Position numbers and translations under genes: made by a program. The notes beneath the pieces are model-generated. The model made no database searches and was not told where the DNA came from. It saw only the letters and a program-made list of their open reading frames with translations. Positions 12,681-25,173 of a stretch of DNA of 64,000 bases are shown here, piece after piece. This DNA is from Halichondria panicea (taxonomy: Eukaryota; Porifera; Demospongiae; Suberitida; Halichondriidae): NCBI RefSeq assembly GCF_963675165.1, contig NC_087377.1:12138632-12202631 (forward strand), read 5' to 3'. Position 1 is the first letter of the stretch, and the number at the start of each line of letters is the position of its first letter.

Positions 12681-14555
12681 AAGAAAACTATATCTCAGAT
12701 CATATTTTTCGGTATAAATTATACTATGTTTAATTTGCTGTTATTTTCTCTACCAAAAAGAGGCGTCTCTAATGTCCAACACGAGTGTAGCATGTCCTGG
12801 TGAGGCTGTTTTGTTCACATGCTCTTCGCCTGGTACTGCATTGATATGGCAAGTGGATCTACTATCACCATCAGCAGGGATGTCACTGCAAAGTATCTTT
12901 CTTCCCTCACAAATTGGTGTTCGAAGGACACTTGGATCTAGAGTGATCATGCTTGAGGCTGTTAATTCTTGTGATCAATGATGGTGAAACTCTGACTTCC
13001 ACTCTCATCAACCTCAATGACGTGTCTGTACTGGATGATAGCAATGTCACCTGTACTGTTACTAACAATGGTCCTATGTCACAGCAGCACACCATCATGG
13101 TTGCTGGTGAGTATTTATACTTCATATAAGCCTGTTGAGATATTTGTATAACTTTCAGTTGTCCCAACACGTCCACTCAATCCAAGCGTATATCCTTCAT
13201 TCAAAACCAGCCCAGTTCGTCCATTATCACTCTGGAGTGGGACCCTCCCTCCTCTACTGGTGGTGTGTCTGTCAGCTATATCCTCACCGTCTCCCCAACA
13301 CATCAGATCTCTCCGGGTCACCAGTCACCATGGATACCACCTCCACACAGATCACTATCTCCTACAACACACCCTACAATGTGACCATCAGAGCTGAAAA
13401 CTGTGCTGGAATGAGTCAAGAAAGTTCAATTGTGGATCTATAAGTAAGCTATGGTGACTGCTGTCATTGATTATAGGCTGCAATTGTATATAAGTATAGG
13501 CTATTTATGGTCATAAAACATATACATAATTATTCCTTCCTTATCAATCAATGCAGTTGTGTGCCCCACTCCATTTACTGCTGCTGGTGTGACCATCACC
13601 AACACACCTCCTTTCACTATTGGTGGATCCATGCTCACCTTCACTTGTAGTAGAGACAATGAAGTGAGAACCTCAACCTGTGGCAGTAGTGGATGGTCTC
13701 CTGACCCTGGGACCTTTGAATGCAGAACAGGTATCCTATATATATGTAGCGGATTAACTGTGTAATGTTGACCTCATTATATCTCCAAGTTACCTGTGGC
13801 TCTCCTGCCACACCGTCCAGAGGTAGTGTGGACGTCAATAGTGGGACACCACCCTTCTCACTAAGCTCAGAAGTCATCTATCGCTGTGATGAGGGACTGT
13901 TCCCCCCTGATGTGAGGACCAGCACATGCACTGATGTGGGGGGTAGGGGAGAGTGGGTGGAGAATCCTGGGAGCTTGGTGTGCAGGGAGAGGCAAGGTGA
14001 AATGTAGCTGTTTAGAGGCAATGTCCTTCGAAAAAGCTTATTTTGTAATTTCTGTGACGTACAGTTGTATTAGCTTACGTATATACCACCCCACCTTTGT
14101 TCCACATTTTCAATGGCAGGTTATTGGTTGCTCGTATTAAGCTGATTGAGATCAATACAACATATCTTTTCTGACCGTCCATATAGCCAACTGCTCTCTT
14201 CCTCTTGAGCTGTGCAATGGTGCTATAGTGGACTATGAGAGGTTGAATGAGACAGTGTTGGAGGGAACAGTGCTGACCTACCAGTGTGACAATGGATTCT
14301 CACTGACTGGACCCAACTGTACCATCACTTGCACTAATGCTGGTGTCTGGAGCACTGAGCCTGAGGCAATCATGTGTATAGTTAATACTAAAGGTCAGTA
14401 ATTGTTTGCTATCCCAAAATACAGTCATACATACTCTATCTCACAGTTTCTACCTTGTTCTCCACTTACAACTGTCGCTATCAGTGTGGTCATCACTTTC
14501 ATTGTCACTCTAGTCATTGGATTCCTCACTGGACTGCTGGTGATGCATCTTTTCT

Positions 14556-15395
14556 GGCCTCGATCCCAGCCCCTCTCACTAGAGGGCCTGGTAACCACCG
14601 TTTGCGTGTGGGTGGATTCAATAGTTAATACCAACCATAAAGCTCTTTGTAAAATATCAATTAACCTTTTGTACTATGGTCACCCATGTGGTTGATTAAA
14701 CTATTAGTGTCAAGAGAGAGAGAAATCGCCATCACAACTCTAGGCTCATACGAGGAGCACTGATCTTACTGAGATGGCATCAAACAAGCGTCTGGAAGCA
14801 AGTAGATTTGCCAGAGCCGGTCGGTACTGACAGAAAAACGCCTACCACTCTACCACAGTACAAAAGAAGACAAAATCTGATTTTTCAACACTGAAGAGAG
14901 CTTGAGCAAGAGCAGAACAGAAGTAGAAGCCATTACAACAAAACTAGTCACTAGTCTAGGCCGTAAATGTTGTAGCCTCGAGACCAGCCGTTCGTTATCT
15001 GAAAGAACGCCTGGTCAAGTTCCAATGTAGCACTCGTTCTATGGTCCAGGAATTTCTTGGACCGGTAATTGCCCGCAAAGGTCCGCCCAAGGTGTATTAC
15101 CAATGAATATCATTATGATGCTATAAAATGCTGACTCAGCTAGAACGAGTGCTACATTGGAACTTGACCAGGCGTTCTTTCAGATAACGAACGGCTGGTC
15201 TCGAGGCTATAAATGTTGTAAGTAGCTGTGTTATTCTGCTGTGATTTGTGCAATGACATCATTGTAAAATATACAATATACTGACTAATTTACTAAGATA
15301 TCTCGATCCCCAAGATCTTGGGGCAACTGACACATGCGCAGACAGTGTATACCAGGCCGTCTTTCTCAACTGAGAGCGGCCTGGAATCGAGGCTA
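14556..15395. mobile_element. Insertion splitting the TM/tail exon of pseudogene A
   Basis: The receptor sequence CATCTTTTCT is present on both sides (14546-14555 and 15396-15405), a 10-bp (or 9-bp plus chance match) target-site duplication. The insert begins GGCCTCGATCCCAG and ends GGAATCGAGGCTA, the same ends as other TAGCCTCGATCC repeats here. Removing it restores the uninterrupted exon order seen in genes B and C. It contains a second, nested element. Confidence 0.87.
14973..15209. mobile_element. Nested MITE with long inverted arms
   Basis: Left arm from TAGCCTCGAGACCAGCCG (14973) to about 15040 and right arm about 15141-15209 are near-perfect inverted copies of almost 70 bp. TAAATGTTG occurs on both flanks (14964-14972 and 15210-15218), a 9-bp duplication. 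A related core, with TTCTTGGACCGGTAATTGCC, recurs at 54170-54290. Confidence 0.9.
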
Positions 15396-15661
15396 CATCT
15401 TTTCTTTTGTAAGAAGGCGGTGTACTTCCCGGCAACTGAAGGACAAGCTAACGTAGCACCCACTGCACCACAGCTGTTCTTGTTTATGAGGTGTCACCCA
15501 AAGAGGAGATTGAACTGAACACCAACCAGGCGTATGGACCATTAGGACTGTAAAACTTAATACCAACAACTAATAGACATCTAGATAGATCTAGTTGTTA
15601 TATGGTTGACTTTAACATAACATGTATATTTTTGGCTGTAAAACCTATTGTCACATTCTGA

Positions 15662-15682
15662 TGTGGTTTTTCTGACTTCCTC
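15662..15682 (+). promoter_or_regulatory. RUNX-like plus ETS-like composite site upstream of gene B
   Basis: TGTGGTTT (15662-15669) is followed after 5 bp by ACTTCCTC (15675-15682), whose complement GAGGAAGT is the PU.1/ETS core. The site lies 73-93 bp before the ATG of gene B. The same pair with identical spacing precedes gene C. Function is inferred from motif similarity only. Confidence 0.5.
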
Positions 15683-15754
15683 ATGATCAATATATAGAAA
15701 GAGGTGTGTTTCATCATAGATCAATAAACTTAAGTTGTAGCTATAGCTCCTGCA

Positions 15755-17780
15755 ATGCAAGTACAGACAGTTATTATTATCAGCATCCAGCTGTTTTCTC
15801 TTGCTGCAGGTAAGTTTTATATACATAGATCATCATAATATACAATGTTCACTGGAGCACACAATTTTTCTCAGCCACACTGACATCCACCCCCCCTGTG
15901 GCCTGTCCTGATGACACTGTCACTTTCACCTGCACTCTGCCTGGTATCTTCATACGATGGGACGTCACTCCACCACAAGGCCAAAGGTTTAGCATATCAT
16001 TAAGTATCAGCAACACTGATAGCACACGAGGTAATCCAGCATTCCATGGTGTTCTCACTGACTCCAGTGGAGGAATGCTCACTGCCACTCTCACCTCACA
16101 GTCTGAGGCCTCAACTGCGGAGGGTACTATGGTGGAGTGTGTGGGAGAGAACTCACGAGAGGGTCCTCTCACCATCACTGTGGCTGGTGAGTGACTGATG
16201 GAGTTCTATTATTAATCATTATACCCACAGATCCACCGTCCCCTACTCTCAACGCAAGAGTGTCCTCCACTCAAAACCAGCCTAACTCATCAGATATCTC
16301 TCTGGACTGGGACCCTCCCTCCTCTACTGGTGGTGTATCTGTCAGCTATGTCCTCACCATCTCCCCAACACCTCTCTCCGGGTCACCAGTCACCGTGGAG
16401 ACCACCTCAGCACAGATAACTGTCTCCTACAACACACCCTACAATGTGACCATCAGAGCTGTCAACTGTGTTGGAATGAGTCAAGAAACTTCAATTATTG
16501 ATCTGAGTAAGCCATTTCATGGGGAATGACGTAATTGATTCTAAGTTTTATTTGACTGCAACTGTAAGGTCATAAAACATACGTACTTGGTTATCATACT
16601 ATTAAATCAATGCAGTGGTATGCTCCACACCGTCTACTGCTGCTGGTGTGATCATCACTAACACACCTCCTGTCACTATTGGTGGGTCCATGCTCACCTT
16701 CACTTGTAGTGGAGACAGTGAAGTGAGAACCTCAACCTGTGGCAGTAATGGGTGGTCTCCTGACCCTGGGACCTTTGACTGCAGCAGTCCAGTTACAGGT
16801 ATCATACATGGTCAATTAACTCTCTAAAAGGAATGTTGATCTCATGCATTAGATCCCCAAGTCAGCTGTGGTTCTCTTGCTGCACCGTCTAGAGGTAGTG
16901 TGGACATCAGTAGTAGGACACCACCCTTCTCACTGGGTTCAGAGGTCATCTATCGCTGTGACGATGGACTGTTCCCCCTTGATGTGAAGACCAGCACATG
17001 CACTGATGTGGGGGGTAGGGGAGAGTGGGTGGAGAATCCTGGGAGCTTGGTGTGCAGAGAGAGGCCAGGTGAAACGTAGCTGTTTAGAAGCAATGTTTTT
17101 GATTTCCTTCGAAAAAGTTCATATTATAGATGTACAATATTAGCTTACGTACACCACCTTTGTTCCACATTTCTTAAGTATTCAATGGCAGGTTATTGGG
17201 TGCTCGTATGGATCATTACAAACATATCATTTCTGACCATCCCTATATAGCCAACTGCTCTCTTCCTTCTGAGCCCTGCAACGGCGCTATAGTGGACTAT
17301 GAGAGGTTGAACGAGACAGTGTTTGAGGGAACAGTCCTGACTTACCAGTGTGACAATGGACTCTCACTGACAGGACCCAACACCATCACTTGCACTATTG
17401 CTGGAGTGTGGAGCATTGGGCCTGGGGCAATTAAGTGTGTACTTGTGACTGAAGGTGATGGATGAGCTTTGTAATTGTTTGCTTATCTACTACCGGTATC
17501 CCATCTCACAGTTTCTACTGTCGCTCCTTTGTTCTCCACTTCTGCAACTGTCGCTATCAGTGTGGTCATCACTTTCATTGTCAGTCTAGTCTTTGGATTC
17601 CTCATTGGACTCCTAGTGATGCATGTTTTCTCTCATAAGAAGGCAGTGTTCTCCCCGGCAACTGAAGGACAATCTAACGTAGGACCCACTGCACCAGCTG
17701 TTTCTGTTTATGAAGAGGTGTCACCCAAAGAGGAGATTGAACTTAACACTAACCAGGCGTATGGACCAGTAGGATTGTGA
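15755..17780 (+). CDS. Gene B: Ig-FN3-CCP3 transmembrane receptor
   Basis: Exons: 15755-15809, 15875-16186, 16231-16506, 16616-16798, 16853-17068, 17251-17454, 17512-17780. All introns are GT-AG and phase 1; the total is 1515 nt, 504 residues plus TGA. Order: signal peptide (1-18, MQVQTVIIISIQLFSLAA), V-like Ig (about 19-122, CPDDTVTFTC, IRW, VEC), FN3 (123-214, WDPPSSTGGVSVSY, NTPYNVTIRAVN), three Sushi/CCP modules (215-415, four canonical cysteines each), TM (about 428-450), then a basic HKK stop and a cytoplasmic tail of about 50 residues. The tail has SVYEEV, which fits the ITIM consensus, and QAYGPVGL at the end. It probably binds an extracellular ligand and signals through phosphotyrosine. 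Its intron positions match those of gene C. Confidence 0.9.
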
Positions 17781-18175
17781 AGCATGAATTTTGTTTTCGT
17801 ACCCAAAACTGTCAGTATAATTATAGCTTGCTATAATTATTTTATGGTCAGCATGCTCATTTAAGCTAGATTTATAGTACAAGTACGTTGTATAGTCTGA
17901 GTTACGTATTAATCAATAATTATACATCTGTTCATTAAAACCATCACATGTTTTGTATCAACAAAAAGCAATAATCAAACTTGTCCTAAAGGAAATGCAT
18001 CACAGCACATACATAAATATTGGTACTGAAACAGCATAATTATCAAGAAGTTAGGATAATAAGTGACTACATGTATATACATACAGTGAAACCTCCAGGT
18101 TTCAATAGAGTAATCTACATGTATAGATATATAATATTATGCTTTATGAGTCAATTTATGCTACAAGTTAGTATT

Positions 18176-18260
18176 GGAGCATTGCTATTGTTAGCCTCGA
18201 TCCCAGGCCGCTCTTTCTCGAAGAGAGGCCTGGGATCGAGGCTAACAATAGCAATGCTCC
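18176..18260. repeat. Perfect hairpin around a TAGCCTCGATCC repeat
   Basis: Arms 18176-18209 and 18227-18260 are perfect inverted copies (34 bp) separated by 17 bp. Only the inner part (TAGCCTCGATCCCAGGCC) belongs to the window-wide repeat; the outer 16 bp (GGAGCATTGCTATTGT) are also mirrored. Confidence 0.9.
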
Positions 18261-18740
18261 AGAAGGCCAGTGAAGGAGGCTATGCTATTGTATACTTAGT
18301 CTAGTTTATAGTTAGTTTTGAAAGGACGTGCGAGACTATCTATAATAACAAGTTGAGGTCGATGGTTGGAGGTGTTGCCCATTGAACATCAAACATACAA
18401 AAGATATACAGCTAGCTACTTTATAAATAGTAAAGGGGTGAAGGGATTGCACAACACAATGGGGGAATTGCAATACATGGAAAGTGACCTAATTAAAATT
18501 GCACTGTAAGTAAATATTCACTATATACATCTGTTCCTGTACACTTAATTGCACGGAGTGAGCGAAGTGAGTACGTCCCTTGTACCTATAGTGTTCAACG
18601 TCGCAATTTGTACGTATGTTGTTTGTCATAAACCATCGGCACACGATATGGGACTCGAGACCAATTCTACATGATTTTATTGCGCATGCATGCGCACAAC
18701 AATAATGTTGAATGAAAGTTAAATTTTGATTCCTCTGCTG

Positions 18741-19030
18741 CTGTGTGTCCCACACTATGTGTTTTAACCATCACAAACACATGCACCTCCTGTCACAATT
18801 CATGGATCCATGCTCACCATTAGTCACTTGCCATGGGTTGGAGACAGGAATGAAGTCTCCTTAACACTGGGACTTATGATTTACTGCTACATTATCATCT
18901 ATTCAGCTCTAGGTGGCAGGGCTGCTGCCTTTGGACCTACAGTATAGCTATATAGTTGGCTGTTGGAGGTGTTGTTGGCGGTCTGTGTGTGCATGGTGGT
19001 ACTGATTGTTGTAGAGCTCATAGTTTCACC
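18741..19030 (+). pseudogene. Decayed CCP1/TM relic of the receptor family
   Basis: The stretch 18741-18900 aligns by eye with the CCP1 exon of genes B and C (GTGTGTCCCACAC, CACCTCCTGTCAC, GGATCCATGCTCACC) but has many indels and no open frame. A glycine/valine-rich block at about 18955-19015 recalls the TM exon of gene F. No function is expected. Confidence 0.6.
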
Positions 19031-19589
19031 AAGAAAAGAGTTTATGTTTTATGATACATTTGATTTTTCATTATGACAAGTGAGGCAATGATCTGTCAAT
19101 GAGATTGTCCTAGAGGCCACACTGAGTTGCAGTCAATCAGGTTTATAAGAATCGAAACCGATATGCAGAGTAGCTATAGCTACTTGTTTGCACTAAACTG
19201 TTTGTTTGCATTCATCTCTATTGTCAACAGTTTGCTTTCAAAAGAATGTATCCTTCAGCATCTGGCTAAACAAACACCAACATGTAGTAATACTATTCTC
19301 TTCAGCCCACAAAGTAAGCAATTTAGTCATTAACGATCTTTACTTTGACATGGTAGAGCTAGCTGCAGGAAAAGTCAACTCCATATTGGAAGTCTGGGAC
19401 AACAGCAGCACCATGCATACATGGGTAAACATAATTTATTGCTTCTTTTAGTGCTAGATCTAGGTCCCACTTGCATGGAGAGGTATCAGACTATTAATCT
19501 ATTATAATTATGTATGTCACATTTTGCTTTTGCTAATCATTTGCCCTGTTAAATATTGTGAACTTGTTGGTGAGCATCTTCTGTTAGCA

Positions 19590-20965
19590 GTGATGGTTGC
19601 ATGTCTCTCACTGACAGGTAGGAGGTATGAATGCATGACAAGATTGTACTTCATGTGTGATTGAACCTGTTCCATTTCAATACAGAGGCCTCTCTAGTAT
19701 TGATTCAACACAAGTGTGGTGTGTCCTGGAGGGAGAGGCAGTTCTGTTCACATGCTCCGGTGTGCCCGGTATTGCATTGAGATGGAGAGTATTATCTGTA
19801 ATTAGTAGGTCCTCCAGCAGAGTCTGGGTGTGTATGTCAGTACAATTCTGTAGTTGATAGAAGGGACACATTTGGATCTGTAGTGATTGTTTGAGGCTGT
19901 TCTTGTGATCAGTGATGGTGGAACTCTAATGTCCACTCTCATCAACATCAGTGAGGTGAAGTCAGTCTGTACATACTGCATGCATAATGATAGCAATGTT
20001 ACCTCTTAATCTCTCCATTAAACCCAAGAATATCCCCCACTCAAAACCAGCTCAGCTCCCTCCTCCTACTGGTGGTGAGTCTGTCAGCTATATATCCTCG
20101 TAATTTCTCCAACCATCTCTTCAGGTCACTAGTCACCGTGGAGACCACCTCGGCACACTTCAATATATCAAACATTCCATGTTGGACATGACCATCAGAC
20201 ATGACCATCAGAGCAGTTAACTGTGCAATAGCCGTGACAACATGGTGATGATCCGTTCTATTGATTAGTTCTTAATGCTTCTGGAACCAAGGTGTCCGGA
20301 TAATCGAGGTTCTACTGTATATACATTTGGTGCATGGGTGTTTTAATGTGGCGGTTTGGCAGATTTTATCGAAAAATCGCCTAGTTAAAAACCGTACGCC
20401 AACTGCAGGGTGTCATACAGAGTAGAGGGGGGGAAAATATAAAGGAGCGGATCCAGGAACTTCAAACAGGAGGGTCTAAATCCAAACATTGCTAAAAAAT
20501 GTTTTTCAAGACTCTGTTACAACATCGCTGATCCAGGACATGGGGAAAAAGTTTGATTGAGGTGTATTCTGATTGGTTTTCCATGGGATTGCCTAAGCGT
20601 TCTGATTATACACAACTAGTACCTGAATGCACATTTTAGGGGGGGGATTTCAACCAGAGGATATCTCCTTTCCCCCTTGCATGTATGAAACCCTGACAAG
20701 TCAGTTCAAATGGCTCATTCACCAAATAATTATAATGACCCGCCAAATTTTCCAGTTCTACGGTATAGTTTCTCCTGGCGCCCCCCTATCGATTTCCTCA
20801 CTCGGCTCCTACATGTAGTTTACGTTGTCGTAAGAAACCAAAGTATACTTCCCGGCAACTGAAAGACAAGCTAACGTAGGGTCCACTCCACCAGCTGGTC
20901 CTATTTATGAGGGGGTGTCACCCAAAGAGGAAATTGAACTGAATCAATACTAACCATGGGCTGAA
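19590..20965 (+). pseudogene. Decayed Ig-FN3-tail relic of the receptor family
   Basis: A short leader-like piece ends at a GTAGG donor near 19617. The Ig exon (about 19685-20010) resembles that of pseudogene A, with frame breaks. The FN3 exon follows without an intron (about 20020-20230) and is eroded. A tail fragment (20838-20960, ACTTCCCGGCAACTGAA, then GTGTCACCCAAAGAGGA) follows; the CCP exons are missing. A pogo-like transposon end (CGAGGTTCTACTGTA) lies at 20305-20320. Confidence 0.7.
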
Positions 20966-20986
20966 ACTCGTATAGCATTCAATTAT

Positions 20987-21480
20987 TATGCCTCGAGGCG
21001 TATAGCCACACGAGGGATACGGTAAAGCTGACTGTGTGTGTGTGTATGTGTGTGTGTGCGTGTGTGTGTCTATTCTAGCTGCAACTGCCCAACAGCTACA
21101 ATGAACAACATATAACAGGCCTGTCATGTTTTCTTGGATTTTGATTCATAGATTTGCAAACTAAAAAGCATCTTTCTCGACCAGGCTCAAAAATAGGGTC
21201 TGTCCAATTTCACCGTACAGAGTTGTTTTGTCTGCGCCACACGTTTTTATAGTGGTGCTCGAAGTAGCTGATGAGTGTTGTATAAGCCGGCTGTGAAACC
21301 ACACACTGTCGACACAGCTGCATCTTTTAGAATTATCTGGTTTCGCACATTGTTAATTCTAACCACTAACCACTGTAAACAGTCACTGAGACCACTGCAC
21401 AATAGCTATTTGTTAGCTACAAGAGTCAGAGAAACAGCTGAAAGCTGCATGTGTGTACTGCCAGAAGCAAGCCCTTGTGA
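20987..21480. repeat. Dispersed repeat with CCTCGAGGCGTA end and internal TG run
   Basis: It starts near GCCTCGAGGCGTATAGCC, continues GAGGGATACGGTAAAGCTGACTG, then a TG microsatellite, then a block with TCTTGGATTTTGATTC. The same order is found at 53186-53520, and partly reversed at 33820-34150 and 38095-38400. It is an interspersed repeat of unknown class. Confidence 0.7.
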
Positions 21481-21836
21481 ACTCTGACTTCATTTCAGAT
21501 ACACCCCTTTTCGAATTCATTGAGCGGAAATGCAAAATACTATTTGTACATTGTAGATCTACTTGTTTCAGTTCTATCCTTGAAGAGATTATTAATTATT
21601 CATCAAGCCATATCAGATATAATTATCTGTGCTGCTCAAAGTGTGTATGCGTTCAACAATAATTACATGATTATACAAAGAAAACTCTTTTCTAATACTT
21701 TTTGAGCGAAAGTAAATCATGGCGAGAGGCATTAGCTATAGCCTAGCACAGTTTACAACATTCGTTATTCTGGAATTTTGTTTTTTTATAGTTGTATAAT
21801 TATGGTTGACTTCTTCAACATTAATCAACATTCTGA

Positions 21837-21857
21837 TGTGGTTTTTCTGACTTCCTC
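21837..21857 (+). promoter_or_regulatory. RUNX-like plus ETS-like composite site upstream of gene C
   Basis: TGTGGTTT (21837-21844) and ACTTCCTC (21850-21857), again separated by 5 bp, lie 77-97 bp before the ATG. A downstream block (GATCAATAAACTT) is also shared with gene B, so the whole proximal promoter was copied with the gene. Confidence 0.5.
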
Positions 21858-21933
21858 AATAGAGGGTGTGTTCAATCATAGGTGATCAATAAACTTGTTG
21901 TTGTACCAGCTAGTTATATATATAGCTCCTGCA

Positions 21934-23937
21934 ATGCAAGTACAGACAGTTATTATCAGCATCCAGCTGTTTAGTCTTGCTACAGGTAAGTTATATCATA
22001 GATCTGTACGTGTTAATCACTGGATCGAACACACAATTTGTTTCAGCCACTTTAATATCCACCCCCCCTGTGTCCTGTCCTGATGACACTGTCACTTTCA
22101 CCTGCACTCTGCCTGGTATCTTCATACGGTGGACGGCTACTGATACACAAGGCCTAGTATCTTTGTTCAGTATCACATTGAGTTCCAGCAACACTGATGA
22201 GACACAAGGTAACCCAGCATTCCGAGGTGTTCTCACTGACTCCAGTGGACCTCTCACTGCCACTCTCACCTCACTGTCTGAGTCCTCCATTGTAGAAGGT
22301 ACTACAGTGGAGTGTGTGGGAGACAACTCACGAGAGGGTCCTCTCACTATCACTGTGGCTGGTGAGTTCTTTGTTTGTAACATAACAGTGCGGAACAAGT
22401 ATCACTGATTATAATACACCCATAGATCCACCCTCTCCTCCACTCAACCTAATAGTGTCCTCCATTCTAAATCAACCCAGCTCCTCTAATATCACTCTGG
22501 AGTGGGACCCTCCCTCCTCTACTGGTGGTGTGTCTGTCAGGTATGTCCTCGTTATCTCCCCAACACCTCTCTCCGGGTCACCAGTAACCGTGGATATCAC
22601 CTCGGTACAGATAACTGTCTCCTACAACACACCCTACAATGTGTCTATCAGAGCTGTCAACTGTGTTGGAACAGATGAAAGTTCAATTGTGGATTTGAGT
22701 AAGCTAATGTACTCCTTTATACGATATTGATTGCTTCTCTTTAATACAGTTGTGTGCCCCACACCGTCTACTGCTGCTATGGTGACCATCACCAACACAC
22801 CTCCTGTTACAATTGGTGGATCCATGCTCACCTTCACTTGCAGTGGAGACAATGAAGTGAGAACCTCAACCTGTGGCAGTAGTGGATGGTCTCCTGACCC
22901 TGGGACCTTTGACTGCAGCAGTCCGATTACAGGTATATAATCTTAATTACATAAATTTGTACATGCTTCTTTTCATTGGTGTCCTCATTAGATCCCCCAG
23001 TCACCTGTGGCTCTCCTGATGCACCATCTAGAGGTAGTGTGGGCATCAGTGGTGGGACACCACCCTTCTCACTGGGTTCAGAGGTCACCTATCGCTGTGA
23101 CGAGGGATTGTTCCCCTTTGATGTGAGGACCAGCACATGCACTGATGTGGGGAGTATGGGAGAGTGGGTGGAGAATCCTGGGAGCTTGATGTGCAGGGAG
23201 AGACCAGGTGAAATGTAAATGATCAGAAAAAAATTTTCCGCGAAAAATAATTTCTGTCGATCTGCATGGTCTGTCTACAATTGTATTCAATGGCAGGTCA
23301 TATAATATTGGGTGCTCATGTTGAGCTGATGACATACAAACATCTGTCATGTGCTATAGTCATAGTATAATCATATTATATTTTCTAACCGTCCATATAA
23401 TTATAGTCAACTGCACTGTACCTGTTGAGCCCTGCAACGGTGCTATAGTGGACCATGAGAGGTTGAACGAGACAGTGTTGGAGGGAACAGTGCTGACTTA
23501 CCAGTGTGACAATGGACTCTCATTGACTGGACCCAACACCATTACTTGCACTAATGCTGGAGTGTGGAGCACTGAGCCTGAGGCAATCATGTGTGTGCCA
23601 CCAACTGAAGGTGATATATATATAGATGAGCTTTGTAATTGTTCGCTATTTACCGGTATCTCATCTCACAGTTTCTACTGTCGCTTCCTTGTCCACTTCT
23701 GCAACTGTCGCTATCAGTGTAGTCATCACTTTCATTGTCACTCTAGTCATTGGGTTCCTCACTGGATTGCTGGCGATGCATCTTTTCTCTCGTAAGAAGG
23801 CAGTGTACTTCCCGGCAACTGAAGGACAATCTAATGTAGGACCCACTGCACCAGCTGGTCCTGTTTATGAGGAGGTGTCACCTAAAGAGGAGATTGAACT
23901 CAACACAAACCAAGCATACGGACCAGTAGGACTGTGA
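21934..23937 (+). CDS. Gene C: Ig-FN3-CCP3 transmembrane receptor
   Basis: Exons: 21934-21985, 22047-22361, 22426-22698, 22750-22932, 22992-23207, 23407-23610, 23672-23937. The total is 1509 nt, 502 residues plus TGA. All introns are phase 1 and GT-AG. Signal peptide MQVQTVIISIQLFSLATG; Ig about 18-122 with CPDDTVTFTC and VECVGDN; FN3 123-213; CCP1 214-274; CCP2 275-346; CCP3 347-414; TM about 424-448; tail with SRKKAVYFPATEGQ and GPVYEEV, ending NQAYGPVGL. The closest relative in the window is gene B, but the Ig region between the two cysteines differs clearly (TATDTQGLVSLF here versus DVTPPQGQRF in B). The proximal promoter resembles that of gene B. The intact frame argues for a live gene. 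Confidence 0.9.
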
Positions 23938-25173
23938 AACTCATTCACTTTAATATTCAACGAGTTATAATTAATTGTGATCATTCTGGCATTTCATTTG
24001 TTCTACAGACTATCATGATAGAGGCTATAGTGTTTTACCCTTCGTATATTATAATTATATAACTATACGTAGAGATTGTCTCAATATAATAATTTATATT
24101 GCATTCCCTAATACAGGCAGGAGGTTATTTTTTGCTGTAAATTTGTCATTATTATAACGTGGTGTTTTTGACTTCCTCAATCAGAAATAGAATAAAGTGG
24201 TGTGTTTCTTTATGAATCAAGTGATTAAACTCGACAGTTATTATAACTACGCCTCGGTGTGTGGTAGTATGCGCATTATATATACCTATAGTATAATCTG
24301 TTGTTTTCCTTGCAGCTTTCATTATTCAGTATGAGGTACGTAATGTTGACAATGTAAACAATATAGCACTGCATCTGTTCATATAATTATTTAAACTGAT
24401 GAACAAAGAGTTAGAAAAAACAACAACAATTAAGAGAATTAAGCTACATTAATTATACAACAGTTACTGTTCTGTCAGATTCCTGCAGCAAATATAACAT
24501 TGTAATTTTCTTACCAGCACTAAAGCTTGTCAGAAAATAAGCCAGAAGAAATCTCAAAAAGATACTCACCCATTTTAGCTTTCAGTACAATATTCCTCCC
24601 ACTTGTAATCAATTATCTATTACTGAATTGCACCTCATATCATAATTATTGTCATCCGGAATTTGAACTCCTCTCTGTTATATAGCAACGTACATTTGCA
24701 TGTATGTGCTTTTTGATTCTTTACAACTGTTAGACAGTCTAATCAATTCAATTCAACTTCAATTAATTCAACAGAAACACCATCATTCATGGTGTTTCTC
24801 TTGTTTCCTATGCAAACAATTTTATATTGAGTATATATAGTGAGAAGCTGAATGTATAGACATACAGTTCATTGTGTTGGTTTAATTGGGACTGAACTGA
24901 TTGAACACTGAGAATAATTATTATAATTTATAGGGCATGTAGCTGTACACATCATAATAATATATAATTATTGTCATGCACCTGCAGTTTCCCCAACCAA
25001 AGGAATTGGTATAACATGCATGCAATATTATTCTCTGTGACACTGAGACATCTATGTAATAATCAAAATTACATACCAAAATTGTTTTAATTATATAGTC
25101 CTATGAATCGACATGTACAACAACAAACTGTATATATAGAGTGCAGCAACATAAAAACGCTAAATGGCAATTC
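23938..25173. other. Tail-to-tail spacer between genes C and E
   Basis: No exon was seen. GTGGTGTTTTTGACTTCCTC at 24160-24178 resembles the promoter composite of genes B and C and is followed by AAGTGGTGTGTTTC, suggesting the relic of a lost gene copy. The rest is AT-rich with no further structure noted. Confidence 0.45.

Larger units (their letters stand above)
12761..15553 (+). pseudogene. Pseudogene A: Ig-FN3-CCP3-TM receptor
   Basis: All exons of the family can be placed: Ig 12761-13106, FN3 13159-13443, CCP1 13557-13730, CCP2 13790-13996, CCP3 14187-14393, TM exon from 14447, tail resuming at 15406. It is broken several ways. The Ig exon has a 4-base insertion at 12962-12965. The FN3 exon shifts frame more than once, ends in an extra TAA before its donor, and so cannot join CCP1. 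The TM/tail exon is split by an 840-bp insertion at 14556-15395. The tail itself has a further frameshift near 15468. A possible leader (ATG 11751, ending at a GTAAG donor at 11820) contains an in-frame TAG. The three CCP exons remain open, so decay is recent. Confidence 0.85.
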
